In this document: positions 35,681 to 47,416 of the stretch, piece after piece
Position numbering within the stretch: the first letter of the stretch is position 1
Layout: each line of letters begins with the position of its first letter
NCBI GenBank assembly: GCA_026261815.1
Contig: JAMPIT010000174.1
Coordinates: 8,060,001-8,124,000, forward strand
DNA from: Monarcha castaneiventris obscurior
Taxonomy: Eukaryota > Chordata > Aves > Passeriformes > Monarchidae
Direction: 5' to 3'
DNA length: 64,000 bases
Notes under the pieces: model-generated
Seen by the model: only the letters and a program-made list of their open reading frames with translations
Database searches by the model: none
Told to the model about the DNA's origin: nothing
Made by a program: the position numbers and the translations under genes

Positions 35681-38600
35681 TTTACTTTGATCCTTCACAG
35701 ACCCAGTAGCCTGCAGGAAGAATACAATTCATCAATGGTTTTGTTATGTGTGTCACTGTAACGGAGGGCAGGAATGAGATACAGCATTCCTCTGCCACCT
35801 GGGAGCGTCCGCTACCCAGCAGCATGAAGGCGGATGGGTAACATCCTCTCAGCAGGTGAACTGCGTGAAAACACAAAGAAATAAAGTGGCAATTGTGGCT
35901 GGGAAGTGGCCGTTAAGGAAATTTAATTCAGCTGACTGTGATGAGTAAAGATGCCATCAATAGTTCCCGCTACTGGGCAGTGAGTTATTGGATACGTGGT
36001 TTCCACAATCTAACTCCCTCAGCACATTGCTATATTAAATCTTTCGTTGCTTTTGTTGTTTTATCCCTAAAGAATATGAGAAAGGTGAATTGCTGACTTT
36101 CCACAGCTTGCTTCGGCTGCAAATGGAGCTTCAGCTCCTCAGGGCTTCAGCTCATGGGCAGTGAAGCAAACAGCGACGGCGGGTGAAGATGGAGCTGTCT
36201 CCCACCTGCCTGCCAGAGGTTACTGCTGCTCTAATGGTGTCAGCAGCAGAAAATATCTGCCCAAGTCAGCTCAAGCTGGGGCATAAGGGTGGAGCAGCAG
36301 AGATGTAGGTGCTGAATCAGCTCTGTTTTGGACAACAGAGGGATGTTAGCAGCAGCACAGGGGCAGGGCAGGGCAGGGGCCACTGCAGGACTTGTTTAAG
36401 CAGCTATGCCAAAGCCCACAAGCACATTTTGCGCTTCTTTCCCCAGGATTATGTTTTGTTGGCCAATAATCTTCAAAAGAGGGAGAAACCAAATATTGTG
36501 ATCTTGCTGTTACCCACATGAAAGGTCAAATCTTTCTGAACCTGGTGTTAATTTCATTAGTGATTGGGCTGGACTTTAGAAAGCAAAAAATAGTACTAAA
36601 TCAAACAGATGCATCTTGGTTAAAACTGACTGTTATACTCAAAAGAGCTAAAATTGCAAAAACTGAATGAAAATAGCACAAGGAGTAGCAGGAGCAAACT
36701 GCAGTCCCTCTGGTTCAGTCCTTGCATTTTTGGTGTGGGGAGAAGAAAATATAATAGACAATAGGGTGCCGTGGGACAGAATAACACAGCCAGGCAGGGT
36801 CCCCATGACTCATACCCAGAAGATCTTTCCTCATGAGTGGGAGTCATAATGATCCACAACAAACTATTGTAACTGCTAAATGTTGCAAGTGTCTCTGAAG
36901 CCACATTAGCTTCCCGCAGCGATGATTTTTCTAAATACGTGACATCGTGCTTTGTTCTGCTCCCTGCCAAACACATTTAAAGGCACTACCTTGACTCCCC
37001 TTTGAGAGGTCTGTCTGAACCACTCATTTCTCTTTCTCTCTCCCTCTTCCCCCTCCCCAGCACTGGGCGATGCTCTCTTCACTTCCAGGAGAAATGACAG
37101 CAGCATTCTGCTTCTTGGAACAATGTTCTGGTTTATCTCCAGGAGTCAACAGTAGGTGGTTTACTTTCTGGCATTTCTGTCTCTTTTTTGTTACTTTTCT
37201 AGGCCATTTGCCAAAGGGAAAAAAAAAACAGAACCAAAAACCCGAATACTATGCTTTGCATTTCTACATCTTCTTCCATTCAAGGCTTCTCAAATATTTG
37301 ACAAACACCCTTTAATTTTGAGCCAGGGTGCTGGCAGGTGGATGCAGCTGCCCTGGCTTCACCAAGGAAATGCTTCCCTGGGCCACTCCCTGGCTGGCAC
37401 AGGGGTGTTCAGCTGCAGGAGAGCTGCAGCTGTGCAGCCAAAACAGGGCAAAGGCAAAGGCAGCTGCAGGCTGAGATGAGTTTACCCATCCTCCTGCAAG
37501 CCAAAAAGCTGTGCTCATTTCACACTTGGACACAGTGGTGGTGGTACCTCTGCAGTAAAAATCCCATTGGGAGTCTCCAGGTCAGATGGCCATTAGTCTC
37601 TCCCAGCCCTGGGTGCAGTGGCTGGTCACTCAGTGAGGAGGGCGGCAGAGTGGACAGGAAGAGCTGGTCACAGAGCAGAGACCACTGACAGCTCTGGGAC
37701 AGGGCTGCTTCTGCAGCTGCACCTGCAGCAGTGTGGGAGTGACACCCATGCCTGGATACACAGGATTTCCAGATCTGTGGTGAGGAATTAAGTCTGTGTG
37801 TACAGCTAATAAAGATAACTCCTTTCCTCTTATCTTTCTGGAAAGAGGAGCAAGAAAAAGGCCAAGAAATGAGCCAGATAATGTTGCCAGGAGCAGTGCT
37901 CTGAGCCCCCTGTGACAGCTGATAAAGGCTGTTGTGACCACAAAGCAGCAGAGACAATGCTGTGCCCCCAGCCATGACTGAGAGCATGAGGGGGAGAATA
38001 TGTGAGTTACTAGGTTTCCCCAGGTCACTTTGGAGACATCACCTGCCTCCTCCTTAGGGACACAGGCTGGTGCCATGTGCTCTTGCATCACACCTCCTTT
38101 CAGGAAGAATTTTGGAGACAAAAAAGTCCACACCCCTGAGAATTTCATTCACATAACAGAAGTGTCTCAGGGAGAAGATCATGGCACAGCAGGCACCTTG
38201 ACAGTTCAATTGCAGGGGCAGGACAGGGGCTGTAGGGACATACAGGGACTCAGGCTGATCATGGATTTTACTGTAGAAGGAGCTACTATTTACTGGCAGA
38301 AGTTCATATGTGGATATACGAAGCTGGGCAATGGAACTGCACTGCAGTTACAGAGGTTCTCTGTGAGGGGCTGGGGCATCATGTGGAGCTTCAGATGAAC
38401 TTTGAGAAAACAGAATAAATGTAAAGATGAGCAGGGATCTACAGGTGGGATCTACCCTAGGATTTGTTCCAGCCCCATTAACACCCACACAACATGAAAA
38501 ATCTTTAAACCTGTTACGAGTCAACACACAAAGACCCAGCAGTGTATTTTAAGACACCACTTTCACAGGTTCATCCCCTCCCCTCCGTGGCAGCTCTCCA

Positions 38601-38765
38601 AGAGCCTGTTCAGTTTTATGAGTGCTGTGTCTCTTCACACTGTTGTGCCTCATGTCATACATGAAATGGGAGGACCCACAGCTGCTGGGGATGCTGCTCC
38701 CTGACAAGTGTTTCTTGAGGGGTTACCAAGGTGTGGAAGAGTGAGCAGGGAGCTCACTGGACTTA

Positions 38766-38822
38766 GAGAGCTTGATCTTCTCAGCTTATTGAAGAGACAG
38801 ATGAGAGGAGACCTCTTCACAG
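38766..38822 (+). mobile_element. Possible very old CR1 fragment
   Basis: A 57-base stretch aligns by eye with the CR1 ORF2 block that normally reads from the GAGCTGGGCTTGTTCAGCC region to GAGGGGAGACCTCAT: GCTTGATCTTCTCAGC, then GAAGAGACAGATGAGAGGAG, then ACCTC. Similarity is lost on both sides and no 3' octamer end is present. This could be an ancient copy or coincidence. Confidence 0.35.
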
Positions 38823-39989
38823 CTGATGTGCCTTCACAGGGAGACACCTCTGCTGTGACTCTCTCTTGATGAGAGAGCAATAGTTTCTGGCACTGGAAAT
38901 CTTTGTCATAAAATGAGGTTGTAACTTGGCCAGAAAGCCCTCATCTGGAGCTCAGCATCCCTGGTGCAGCCCTATGATCCACCTCACTGAGCATTGGGAT
39001 GATGTCAGGAGCACCTTTGCACTTAAAAGTTGTCGAAACAGACTCCAACACAGACCACTTCATGTCCTTATTGTAAAGGGAGTTTGGTAGCACTGCCCAG
39101 TATCTACCCCAGCCACACCCTGAGCCTGCTGCCTGTCCTGGGCCAGCTGATACAGTCTAGTGTTAAAACTGTGGCACAGACATGGAGGAACAGATTTCCC
39201 CAAGAGAAGCTCAGGGCAGAGATGGGAGCCTGGTAGTTTTCTCACAATGGTTGGATCACTCCTTAGCAGTATAACAGAGATTCCTCTTGGGGATAAAAGT
39301 GCTGTGGTCTCTTTTATACTTTACATTACACAAGATATTTTCATTGACAATCACTCTGAGCAGCTTCTCAGTGACCTTCTTAAACGGAGCTGGGAGGAAT
39401 ATTTGACTCATAAGTGATGAATTTTAGACTTCTTGTGGAGGATTTGGAATAATGAAAAATATCTGCTTATTCTATAATATTCTGGCTTATCTTAATACTT
39501 TGCTTTGCTGCTAATAAGAATTAAGATTATTTTAAATTAACCTATGAATCTGATTTTCCAACCAGTCTTATTTCAGTTGAAAAAGTCATCTTGTGGCCTA
39601 AAACTGAAGTGCAAGTTCCATTCCCAACTTTCTTACTGCATTCATGTGGTCACGGTACACTGGCCCTGTGTTCTATTGTCGTGGTGTATTTCTTGGATAG
39701 TGCTTGCTCTGAAAAACAACTAATTTTACAGTTTGCAAGCAGATAAAATTAAATAAAAGTAGCATGACTATGCAGTTCTGGGGATGCAAGGCTCTGATGA
39801 CATAATTTCAATAAATTAAGTGTGCTGGGAAGATGAAGAAAGTTACCCACTGTTCGTTTTCTGTTCCCATGTTTTCATCACAGCATCATCCATTTCATAT
39901 CACCCATACCATCACACCCACGTCGCTATGTTCAGGTGTGGGCCCACATGAGTGTGGCTCTAAGGGTTCCTGAACTGAGCCAGAGGTGG

Positions 39990-40570
39990 CTCTTGGCCGT
40001 GTTCACCTCCGTGGGTGCGGCTGCCCCTTGCATGTGCCGAGCCAACGCTGACCACCAGCGCCCACGAGAGCACCCACGGCCCCACCCTGCAAGGGTTTGC
40101 AGAACATCCCTGCCTTCATCCCGTGCGCCTCTCTTGGTGCTCAGCCAGCCTCTGCTGCCGGGCCGCTGTGGGGAGCCCGTGCATGTCAAAAGCCAGAGCC
40201 AGGCTCCCACTCCCACTTGAAAAGATCCTCTTTAAACACAGAAAGAAAGAAAGGAAAAAAAAAAGGAATAAAAGACATTTAGTTCAGTGCATAAATGCAG
40301 CAACTCAATCACTGGGGGTGGGCAGCACATTAACCCCTATGTCGACGGGCTGAAAAACAAATCTGAGAATTCGGCGGCCCCTGTGACCGGGTCTCACATA
40401 AGTTAGGAGCTCTGACACCCCCGTGTCTGTCCCGCACCGGGCTGCGGGTCAGGGAGCGTGGGGCGGGGGTGGCTCCTGGGATCCTGCACCCGGTCTCTGC
40501 CGGGAACGGGATCCTCCGCATGCCCGGCCCGGCAGCAGGACGCCAGATTATCCTCGGGGCTTGCAAAATT
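39990..40570. promoter_or_regulatory. CpG-rich patch about 7 kb upstream of RELN
   Basis: CpG dinucleotides are much denser here than in the surrounding intergenic DNA, especially at 40,010-40,180 and 40,370-40,560. It is interrupted by an A-rich stretch (40,215-40,290). A GC-box-like GGGGCGGGG lies near 40,460. It might be a distal promoter or enhancer (for RELN or an unannotated non-coding RNA), or a GC-rich repeat whose family I do not recognise. I see no coding exon in it. Confidence 0.35.
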
Positions 40571-40876
40571 CGTGGGTATTTTAAAGAGCCTTGATGCAAC
40601 TACCATTCAGCTTTTGCTCGGACTGCATTTGCAGCTGCAGCTGGAGAGCTTTTGCAGTGGCCAGCAGGCAAACCAAATATATCCTACAAAACGCTTGTGG
40701 CCCCACAGGCTGCAGTTGTGTGTCTTAGATAAAAGTGTTGAATCTCACGTCTCCATGCTCAGGTCCACTGACATGCACTCATACAAATTGCATATTTTAA
40801 ACACATTTTAAATACAGCTATGATAAGGGAAAGTCCTCTAAACCTGCAGTAAAATGTGTTTCCAGCTCTCTGCAAA

Positions 40877-40968
40877 TTTAGTGATTGCTAAATGAAAGAG
40901 AAGGAATATCTTTTCTGAGGCGCTTAAAGTTTAGTGATCATTAAATAAAGCAGAAGGAATATCTTTTA
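40877..40968. repeat. Two-copy duplication with 53-bp period
   Basis: Two similar units start with TTTAGTGAT at 40,877 and 40,930. Both continue through a TAAAT/AAAG segment into the shared block AGAAGGAATATCTTTT. They have diverged at several positions and carry small indels. Confidence 0.75.
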
Positions 40969-43900
40969 TGGACTTCCGCAGGATTTACATCTCACTTTTC
41001 TTCACAAAGTAAACTGTTAAAACTGTCCTGGCCTGTTAGCCCTGTGTACCTTGGGTCCTTGGGGTTACTCAAGTTAGAATAGCAAAGGGGAGAGATAAAT
41101 TAGGCAGTAAAATGGACTAAGAGTTTCTTTTGTGGCCACTGACATTTAAAAATTCTTCAGATAAAGGCTACCCACGATAAATATTTGCAAGTTAATGAAA
41201 GTCTTGGAAACTTCCGTATGCAGATGTAACATGGTTAAATACCCATCATTTCTTCATGGAAAGCCAGAGCAGTCAGTGGATAGTAGGACAGAGCAGTCAT
41301 GGACATGAATACTTGTTGTGGGAGATACCTCTCTATGTAAGATATGTGTATTTAATGTACATTGAAAATCAGATTTGCAAAACAAGGTCGAATATCAGAA
41401 TTGTAAATAACCACAGCCAAGCAGAATCCCCTTAAATATACTTAGGGATGCTTCTCACACAGTGCTAATAGGGCACAGCAGCACCATGGACCAGAAATGA
41501 GCAAAAATATATTCTTATGCCTGTATTGCATCCAAAACAGGGAAAGATCATACAAATTAAGGACATATACAAGCAAGAACCTTAATGAGTGTTGTGTATA
41601 TTTCTTCAGCAGTTTTTGGTTTTATTCACAATAGATAACACTTCCCTAAGCATGAACAGAGAGTTAAATCTCTAGATTTACATCTCTAAAGAAATCCCAT
41701 AAAATATAGAAGATATTGAACACAAGAACTTTCTACTCTTTGAAAAAATTCACCCTTAAATGCTATTATTAAGCCAGACAATAGAAAGTTTTAAATACTT
41801 GTTCGCCAGTATGGAGTTATTTTAAAGTCCTATATTCTTTTTAATGGCGAGAAGATCAATAGTAAATTTAAGGGTTTAGGTTCACCTATTTGATAGCATC
41901 AACAGTGTTTGTAAAGAAATGCCTTTCTGAAAAGGAAAACCCTTTTAATATTCTCTTTTATATTCATACCTCAACAAAGTTAATAAGCAATAAAGAAATA
42001 CAAGTTTAAAGCCATTTGAATGAAATAGAGTAAAAGAGAGAGAGAAAAATATCTAAAGTTAAATACTGTATTTTCAGATGGGATCATGAGATGTCAGTTT
42101 GTAGACTGTGCATATTCCAGCAGCCCACTGGAAAATAGAGCAGCCAAACAGCTGCTATTCTTCCTACCCTAGAAAAAATTAAGATCTCGTAATAACATAG
42201 GCATGGAAGTTGCCTATAATTTCACATTTAGGCCTTTGTTTAGAAATGACTTGGGCTCTGCTTAAGAGCAAAGTTCATGTAACTGGCAAGGCAAGACTTC
42301 TTTATTATCTGACTGTGACAAGTCCTGTGTACAAAAAAGGGATTCATCCCAAAGGGTTATTTGGCATGGCCAAGGCAACACCAGAGTGCCAGGCCTCTCT
42401 GTTAAGTCCCTGCATAAATAGGAGAAGAAAACAAGGAGGCTGCATGAACTGAAGACTTTGTTTTGGAAGAAAAAGCGAGATCAGTTAGCTATTAAATACT
42501 TTTAATTTTCCTGCCCATCATTCACAGGTCAGAGGTTTCCACTTTTCTGAAGCCAAACTTTATTTACACTGAAGCTTCGACTTCACTGATAGACACTTGA
42601 GAGGGGGTCCCTCTTACTGTAGCATGGTCAGACCCATCCTCTGCATTTCTTTCCTTGACTGGGACTATGAGGAGACCCCACACACCTTGGGATGCCTGAG
42701 GGAGGCCTTTCCAGCCTGAAGGAGAAGCACATTGATGGATTGACAGCCCACCTGCTGTGGCGGGCAGGAGAGGTCCCTCTCAACAATTTGTTGAGGTCTG
42801 CTTTGTGTGTACATCTGATTGTCAAGGGGAAAGACACACAAAGAGAACACTGAGTGCTTGTATGCATGAGTAGAAAATAAAGACTTGGGAAAATCTGACT
42901 CTGGAAAGTCCACTTCATAACTTCATTAGAGTGAGAAAATGAGAAGTGCCTCAGTTTGCTGTCTTGTTTTCAGATGTTACATGCTATACCACGATAGATA
43001 AATGATACGTGCAATTTGGTGCTCCATGGCTCTTTCTTATTTGCAGCTGATTATGTAGAAACCCTAGGCAGTTTCCTTAATTTTTGTTGTAGAAAGCTGT
43101 TGAAAGCAGGGGACAAGATTTGCATCAGGGCTCTCCATGTGGTGACAGTGACAAGAGTTTTTTCCTGCATTCTCCCATGAAAGCCTTTGCCCAGACCCAA
43201 CAAGCTTGGACAAAGACCCTTATTGCTCAATGGTACTTAATAGTTCCTCAACCTGCCTGTATCTTTTCAAGATTATCTTCTGTGGCCATGTTAATAAAGC
43301 AGCTACTCGCCTGCTAATGTTTTTCAATTCTGCTTTTGGGGTGTGAGCTCTCTCCCTGAATGAAGTGAGCAGCTCTACTGCGTGAATAATCACTTCCTTA
43401 AATTAATATGGATTGCAGCCACGTCCATCTGTGCTGTGATTTCCCACCACCACCCATGCTTGAAAGAGGCCTGTACCTCCTAAGTAATTATTTACATTCC
43501 ACCTATTGCATTCTCCATTGCAGACAGCAGTCTTTACTCATTTCTCATCTCAATTTATTCCTTGTTGTTTTCTGTGTTAAAAAACATACTTCATGAGGCT
43601 TGATAGCTCATGGTAACCTCCATCCTGCAGTACTAAGTAGGTCCTGCCTTTCACAGGGAATAGCTGTAACTTACACAAAGATCTTTAAGAAAATAAATAT
43701 TTAAGGAAATAAAGACTACTGTGATTTTTGCAAGCTTTTATTTCTGTTCCAGGAGGTCTTAGACACTCTTCTTAAATAGTTGTTTTGATGTTATTAATAA
43801 TAATAACAGCCTTGCTGTCAGTGGGAGAGATATGAAAAATTCTGGACAAAGATGTTTCATAAGGCCCTCAAAAGCCCCTTCAAAAATCAGGTACTGTGTT

Positions 43901-46497
43901 TACTCAGAGCAATGAGGGGATATGAGGGCAATTGAAAAACCCACTGGGAGGTGGGTGGCCCCCTGTGAGATGATGGGGACAGCCTGGTGGGAGGCTTTCT
44001 CCACGCCCAGCTGTGTTGGAGGTGCTCAGGGACAGGGGCTGAATAGGGTGTGCTGGTGCTCCTCCATGTCATAGCAAAATCTACCACACCAGGTAAGGAT
44101 TTGGGGTGAGTTATGGGTAAATCATGCTTGTATCATTGAGACTGTGCAGGAGCTGGGGCTATGAATAAATTTCCTTTAGGGAAAGACCAGCAGAGTCTGG
44201 GAGCTTCTTTTTCTTCCTTTCCCCCCAATGCACAAGGCTTGATTATAGCTTTGGCTCCCTGCAAATGTCTCAGCAAATGTGTTCCTGCTATTGTAGGGAC
44301 ACTGCAAAATTGTGGGCTCTGCAGTAGCCTGGTTTTTGATGATGGGCACCCCTAGCATCACTCTTCTATGCAAAGATGAGCCTGAAATGCGCAAGAGAGT
44401 TTTGGGAAGCACTTTTTGAGCTAGATGTGTAGGGTCTGAGGAGGCAGGTGTCTTGTCTGGACTGAAGGTCTATTTCATTATTTCTGGAGGGTGCAGGAAA
44501 TGGGGTTTGAGGTCCCAAACAGTCCCTTTGAATCCTGTGTCCTTGAATATCAGCAGTCTGGGGTGTCTGCTGGATTCCCCACCAACAGAGCATGGATGAG
44601 ATGGCAGACCATGACCACGGGACTTCCCCATTCTGCCCAGTGAAGAAGAGGTTAGAGGTCTTGTGAAAGTGTAAGAAACAAAGGAGAGAAGAAGGCATAA
44701 CATAAAGAAATGGAGGATGGAGGTTACCAAGGAGAGGCACAAGTCTTCCAAATGGAGTTGTTACTTTTTCACCTTCTTTTACTGACTGTCCCTTTTGGTA
44801 AGTGATACACATGACACTCCTAGAAGAAAGAGGTGTGCTGGCTGCACTAACAATCCTGGGTGCTCTGGATACAAAGCAGCTGCAAACAAAGAAAATTGTG
44901 TACAATTCATCAGCATGGGCTCTATCCACATCCCAGTGACTTCAGGGAGTGCTACTCTGAGCCCCAAAATCTGCTGGCAGATTAGTTATCCCATGGTCCC
45001 AAGATTATTTAGGGAATTATCTCTTGAAAAAAAAAATAATGAAAAGGCAGTGCTGGAAACTTGTACAGTAGCATCCCAACAGAGACAGATGGCACCCCCT
45101 CCTGCTACAGCAGTGGGACCCCATCGCCCCCTTTCCCTACCACCTTCTTTTTTTACAAGAGAGTTGACTATGTCTAGCAGCTTCCTCCAAAACGACTGGC
45201 CAACTTTCCATGGCTGCTGGGCAGAGCAGGCACGAGCCAAAGTGTGTTTGCTCAGCCGAAGCCCCTCTGGCATGGCCTGGTCTCACTGGCGAGCTCGTGC
45301 TGGAGGGAAGCAGGAGCACACGAGGGAGAACACATCTCGTTGGCAGCGGTTTCACCAGTGAGCCCACACAGCTTTTGCTTGCATGAGATTTTGGCATAAG
45401 GAAATGATATTTTCAGTCTGTCACTTTTACAAGCATTGAAATATACGGAGGAGGCACAGATGTTAAAAAATTACCACCAAAGCAAACAAATACCCAAAGC
45501 TGAAAAACAAATAAACCCCCTAAAAAGGAAGTCTCGAAGCCAAACTGACTCCTCACCAGCTGCTGCCAAGCCCAGTTTCCACAGCAGTGGCCAGGGACAC
45601 ACACCAGCCAGTGGTGGGACATGCTCCATGCCCTACATCATGCACCATCGGTGCCTTTTGTCTTTACAGCAAAGGCAGTGCATTTCTCCATCCAGATTGA
45701 TGAGGGACCTCACCTCACTCCATCCGTAGTGGGGCACCACCCAGTAAGACAGGAAACACAGCAAAGTTTTGCTGGTGGCAGTGAACTCAGGCTCAATGCA
45801 GAGCCAGTGGAAAAGGCAGGTTGGGCAGATGGCAAGGATGTCCCCCGGGCCACTGCGGACGGGCTCTCCGTCAGCTGGGTGGGAGGTGGGCCAGGGAAGC
45901 AGCCTGCATGGACGTAGGGCAGCTGCGTGGTGCCATCCATGTGGCTTGTGCCTCCGTGGAGGGAACCTTTCCCTCTGGCACTGAAACCAATCCAGGAGGG
46001 AGCCCCTGGACTGTGCCAGTTTTGCACTTCAAAAATGCTGGCAGGTAGGCTCTCCTTTCCGATTACATCATGTCACTAACGCTCACCCTGGCTGTCTCTG
46101 GCCGTTGGGCAGGATCCAGTAGCAGCATGGTGGATGCTTTAAACCGTTGTGGATTTGTTCCCATCTCCTGATGCTGTGGTCCCTCTGTCACTCCTGCTTT
46201 GTCAAAAAATTATGTTTTTATGAATTGCTCGACTTGCCAGTGTTTTATGTTCAGTTTCTCATTCCCCTTCTAGTCTCCGCCAGGTTTGTCTCTCTTGCTG
46301 GGATAAAGGGCCTGGGCACACACTCTCAGGGAGCTGATGCCTTCTCCCAGGGACCTGCACTCCCCAGGGATTCATACATGCGCCCCCCCCCCCGCCCGAC
46401 CCACCTCTGGGGATGTGCGTGCATGTGTATGATTTTGAAGTGGAAGTGGAGAAGGTTTAAGTAAAAATCTCACTTTTCCCCAACAGTGTGTGCAGGT

Positions 46498-46970
46498 ACA
46501 GCAGAGGCAGGGCTGTGGCTGGGACATGGACAGGGGCAGAGGTAGAAGGGCAAGAGTTAAGGCTGAGGCAAAGTGACAGTGACCGGGGCAGAGGAGTAGG
46601 GGCAGAAAGGGGATGGGGCAGGTGCAAAGGGGCAGGGACACAGGGACAAGGACATGGACAGGGCTAAAGGACAGGGGACGGAGCAGAGGGACAAAAGGAT
46701 GCATAAAGGGATAGAAGCAGACACACACTTGGGTTGAGGCTGAGAGACAGGGACAAGGGAACGAGGAGGGAGCAGGATCAGGGACTCAGGTGTCAGGGTG
46801 GGGAGTAAGGGCTGGGACAGGAGCAGCGGCAGGGGCAGGGGCAGGCACAGAGACCGAGGCAAGGGCTGGGGCAGAAGCAGGGACTCGGGAGCAGAGCCAA
46901 GGGCACAAGCTGGGGCCTGGACGCCAGGGCAGGGGCAGGGCAGGGACAGGGACCCGGCGGCAGACAAAGG
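46498..46970. repeat. Degenerate GGGRCA hexamer field upstream of the RELN CpG island
   Basis: About 470 bases are built from imperfect repeats of GGGGCA, GGGACA, AGGGCA and close variants on the plus strand, almost without T. Neighbouring units often give runs of four G-triplets within about 30 bases, the spacing needed for G-quadruplexes. The long minus-strand frames over it (46,557-47,174 and 46,786-47,601) are low-complexity Pro/Leu/Cys translations of the repeat and are not genes. It directly abuts the RELN CpG island. Confidence 0.8.
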
Positions 46971-47238
46971 GCGGGCAGCAGAGCCCGGCTCGCAGCCCCC
47001 GTGTCCGCGGCGGCAGCACCGCACACCGGCGCGCAGAGCGAGGAGCAGGAGGAGCGGGCGGCGGCGGAGGAGGAGGCGGAGGAGGAGGGGAGGGACCTTC
47101 CCCTCCCTCCCACCCCGGCACCGGGGGAAATAAATTATTCCCAGCCCTCGCACTCCCAGCTCCGTGCCCCGCACCCCGGCAGCGGCAGGCGGGAACGGCG
47201 CAGCCTTGGTCGGGCGCGGAGGGGCCGCCCCTGCCCTC

Positions 47239-47362
47239 GCTCCGCTCCGCTCCGCGCCCGCCTCCCCACGAACTCCCGCGGGCCGCGGCGGGGGGCAGCG
47301 CCCGCCCCGTCCCGTCCCGGCCCGTCCCGCCCCGTCCCGCGCGGCGCGGAGCGGAGCGGAGC
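47239..47362. repeat. RELN: Perfect 20-bp inverted repeat in the RELN 5' region
   Basis: The left arm at 47,239-47,258 is a (CTCCG)3-type block. The right arm at 47,343-47,362 is its exact reverse complement, a (GGAGC)3-type block. The spacer is 84 bases of almost pure G+C. The right arm ends 54 bases before the RELN ATG. If both arms are in the transcript, the 5' UTR could form a very stable stem that would hinder scanning ribosomes. Confidence 0.85.
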
Positions 47363-47416
47363 CCAGCGCCGGCCCCGCCGTGCCCTGGATGCCCCAGCGG
47401 CGCCGGCGGCAGCAGC

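Larger units (their letters stand above)
35681..46497. other. Intergenic DNA upstream of RELN
   Basis: No gene is supported in these 10.8 kb, which form the proximal upstream region of RELN and the likeliest place for its enhancers. Notable items listed separately are a possible old CR1 scrap (38,766-38,822), a CpG-rich patch (39,990-40,570) and a 53-bp-period duplication (40,877-40,968). Opposed open frames of 187 and 188 codons at 44,366-44,929 (minus) and 44,795-45,361 (plus) overlap each other and show no domains. A run of 11 C with neighbouring CpGs lies at 46,382-46,400. Confidence 0.5.

Noticed and set aside
37520..38148. Minus-strand frames of 155 and 172 codons
   Set aside because: They overlap each other in different frames, have no recognisable motif, and lie in a GC-richer patch.
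44366..45361. Opposed frames of 187 (minus) and 188 (plus) codons upstream of RELN
   Set aside because: They overlap each other, show no domain or repeat family, and lie in sequence of moderate GC where such frames arise by chance.
46790..47416. In-frame upstream extension of RELN from an ATG at 46,790
   Set aside because: The upstream translation is Gly/Ala/Arg repeat sequence, while MER at 47,417 followed by a signal peptide matches known reelin starts.
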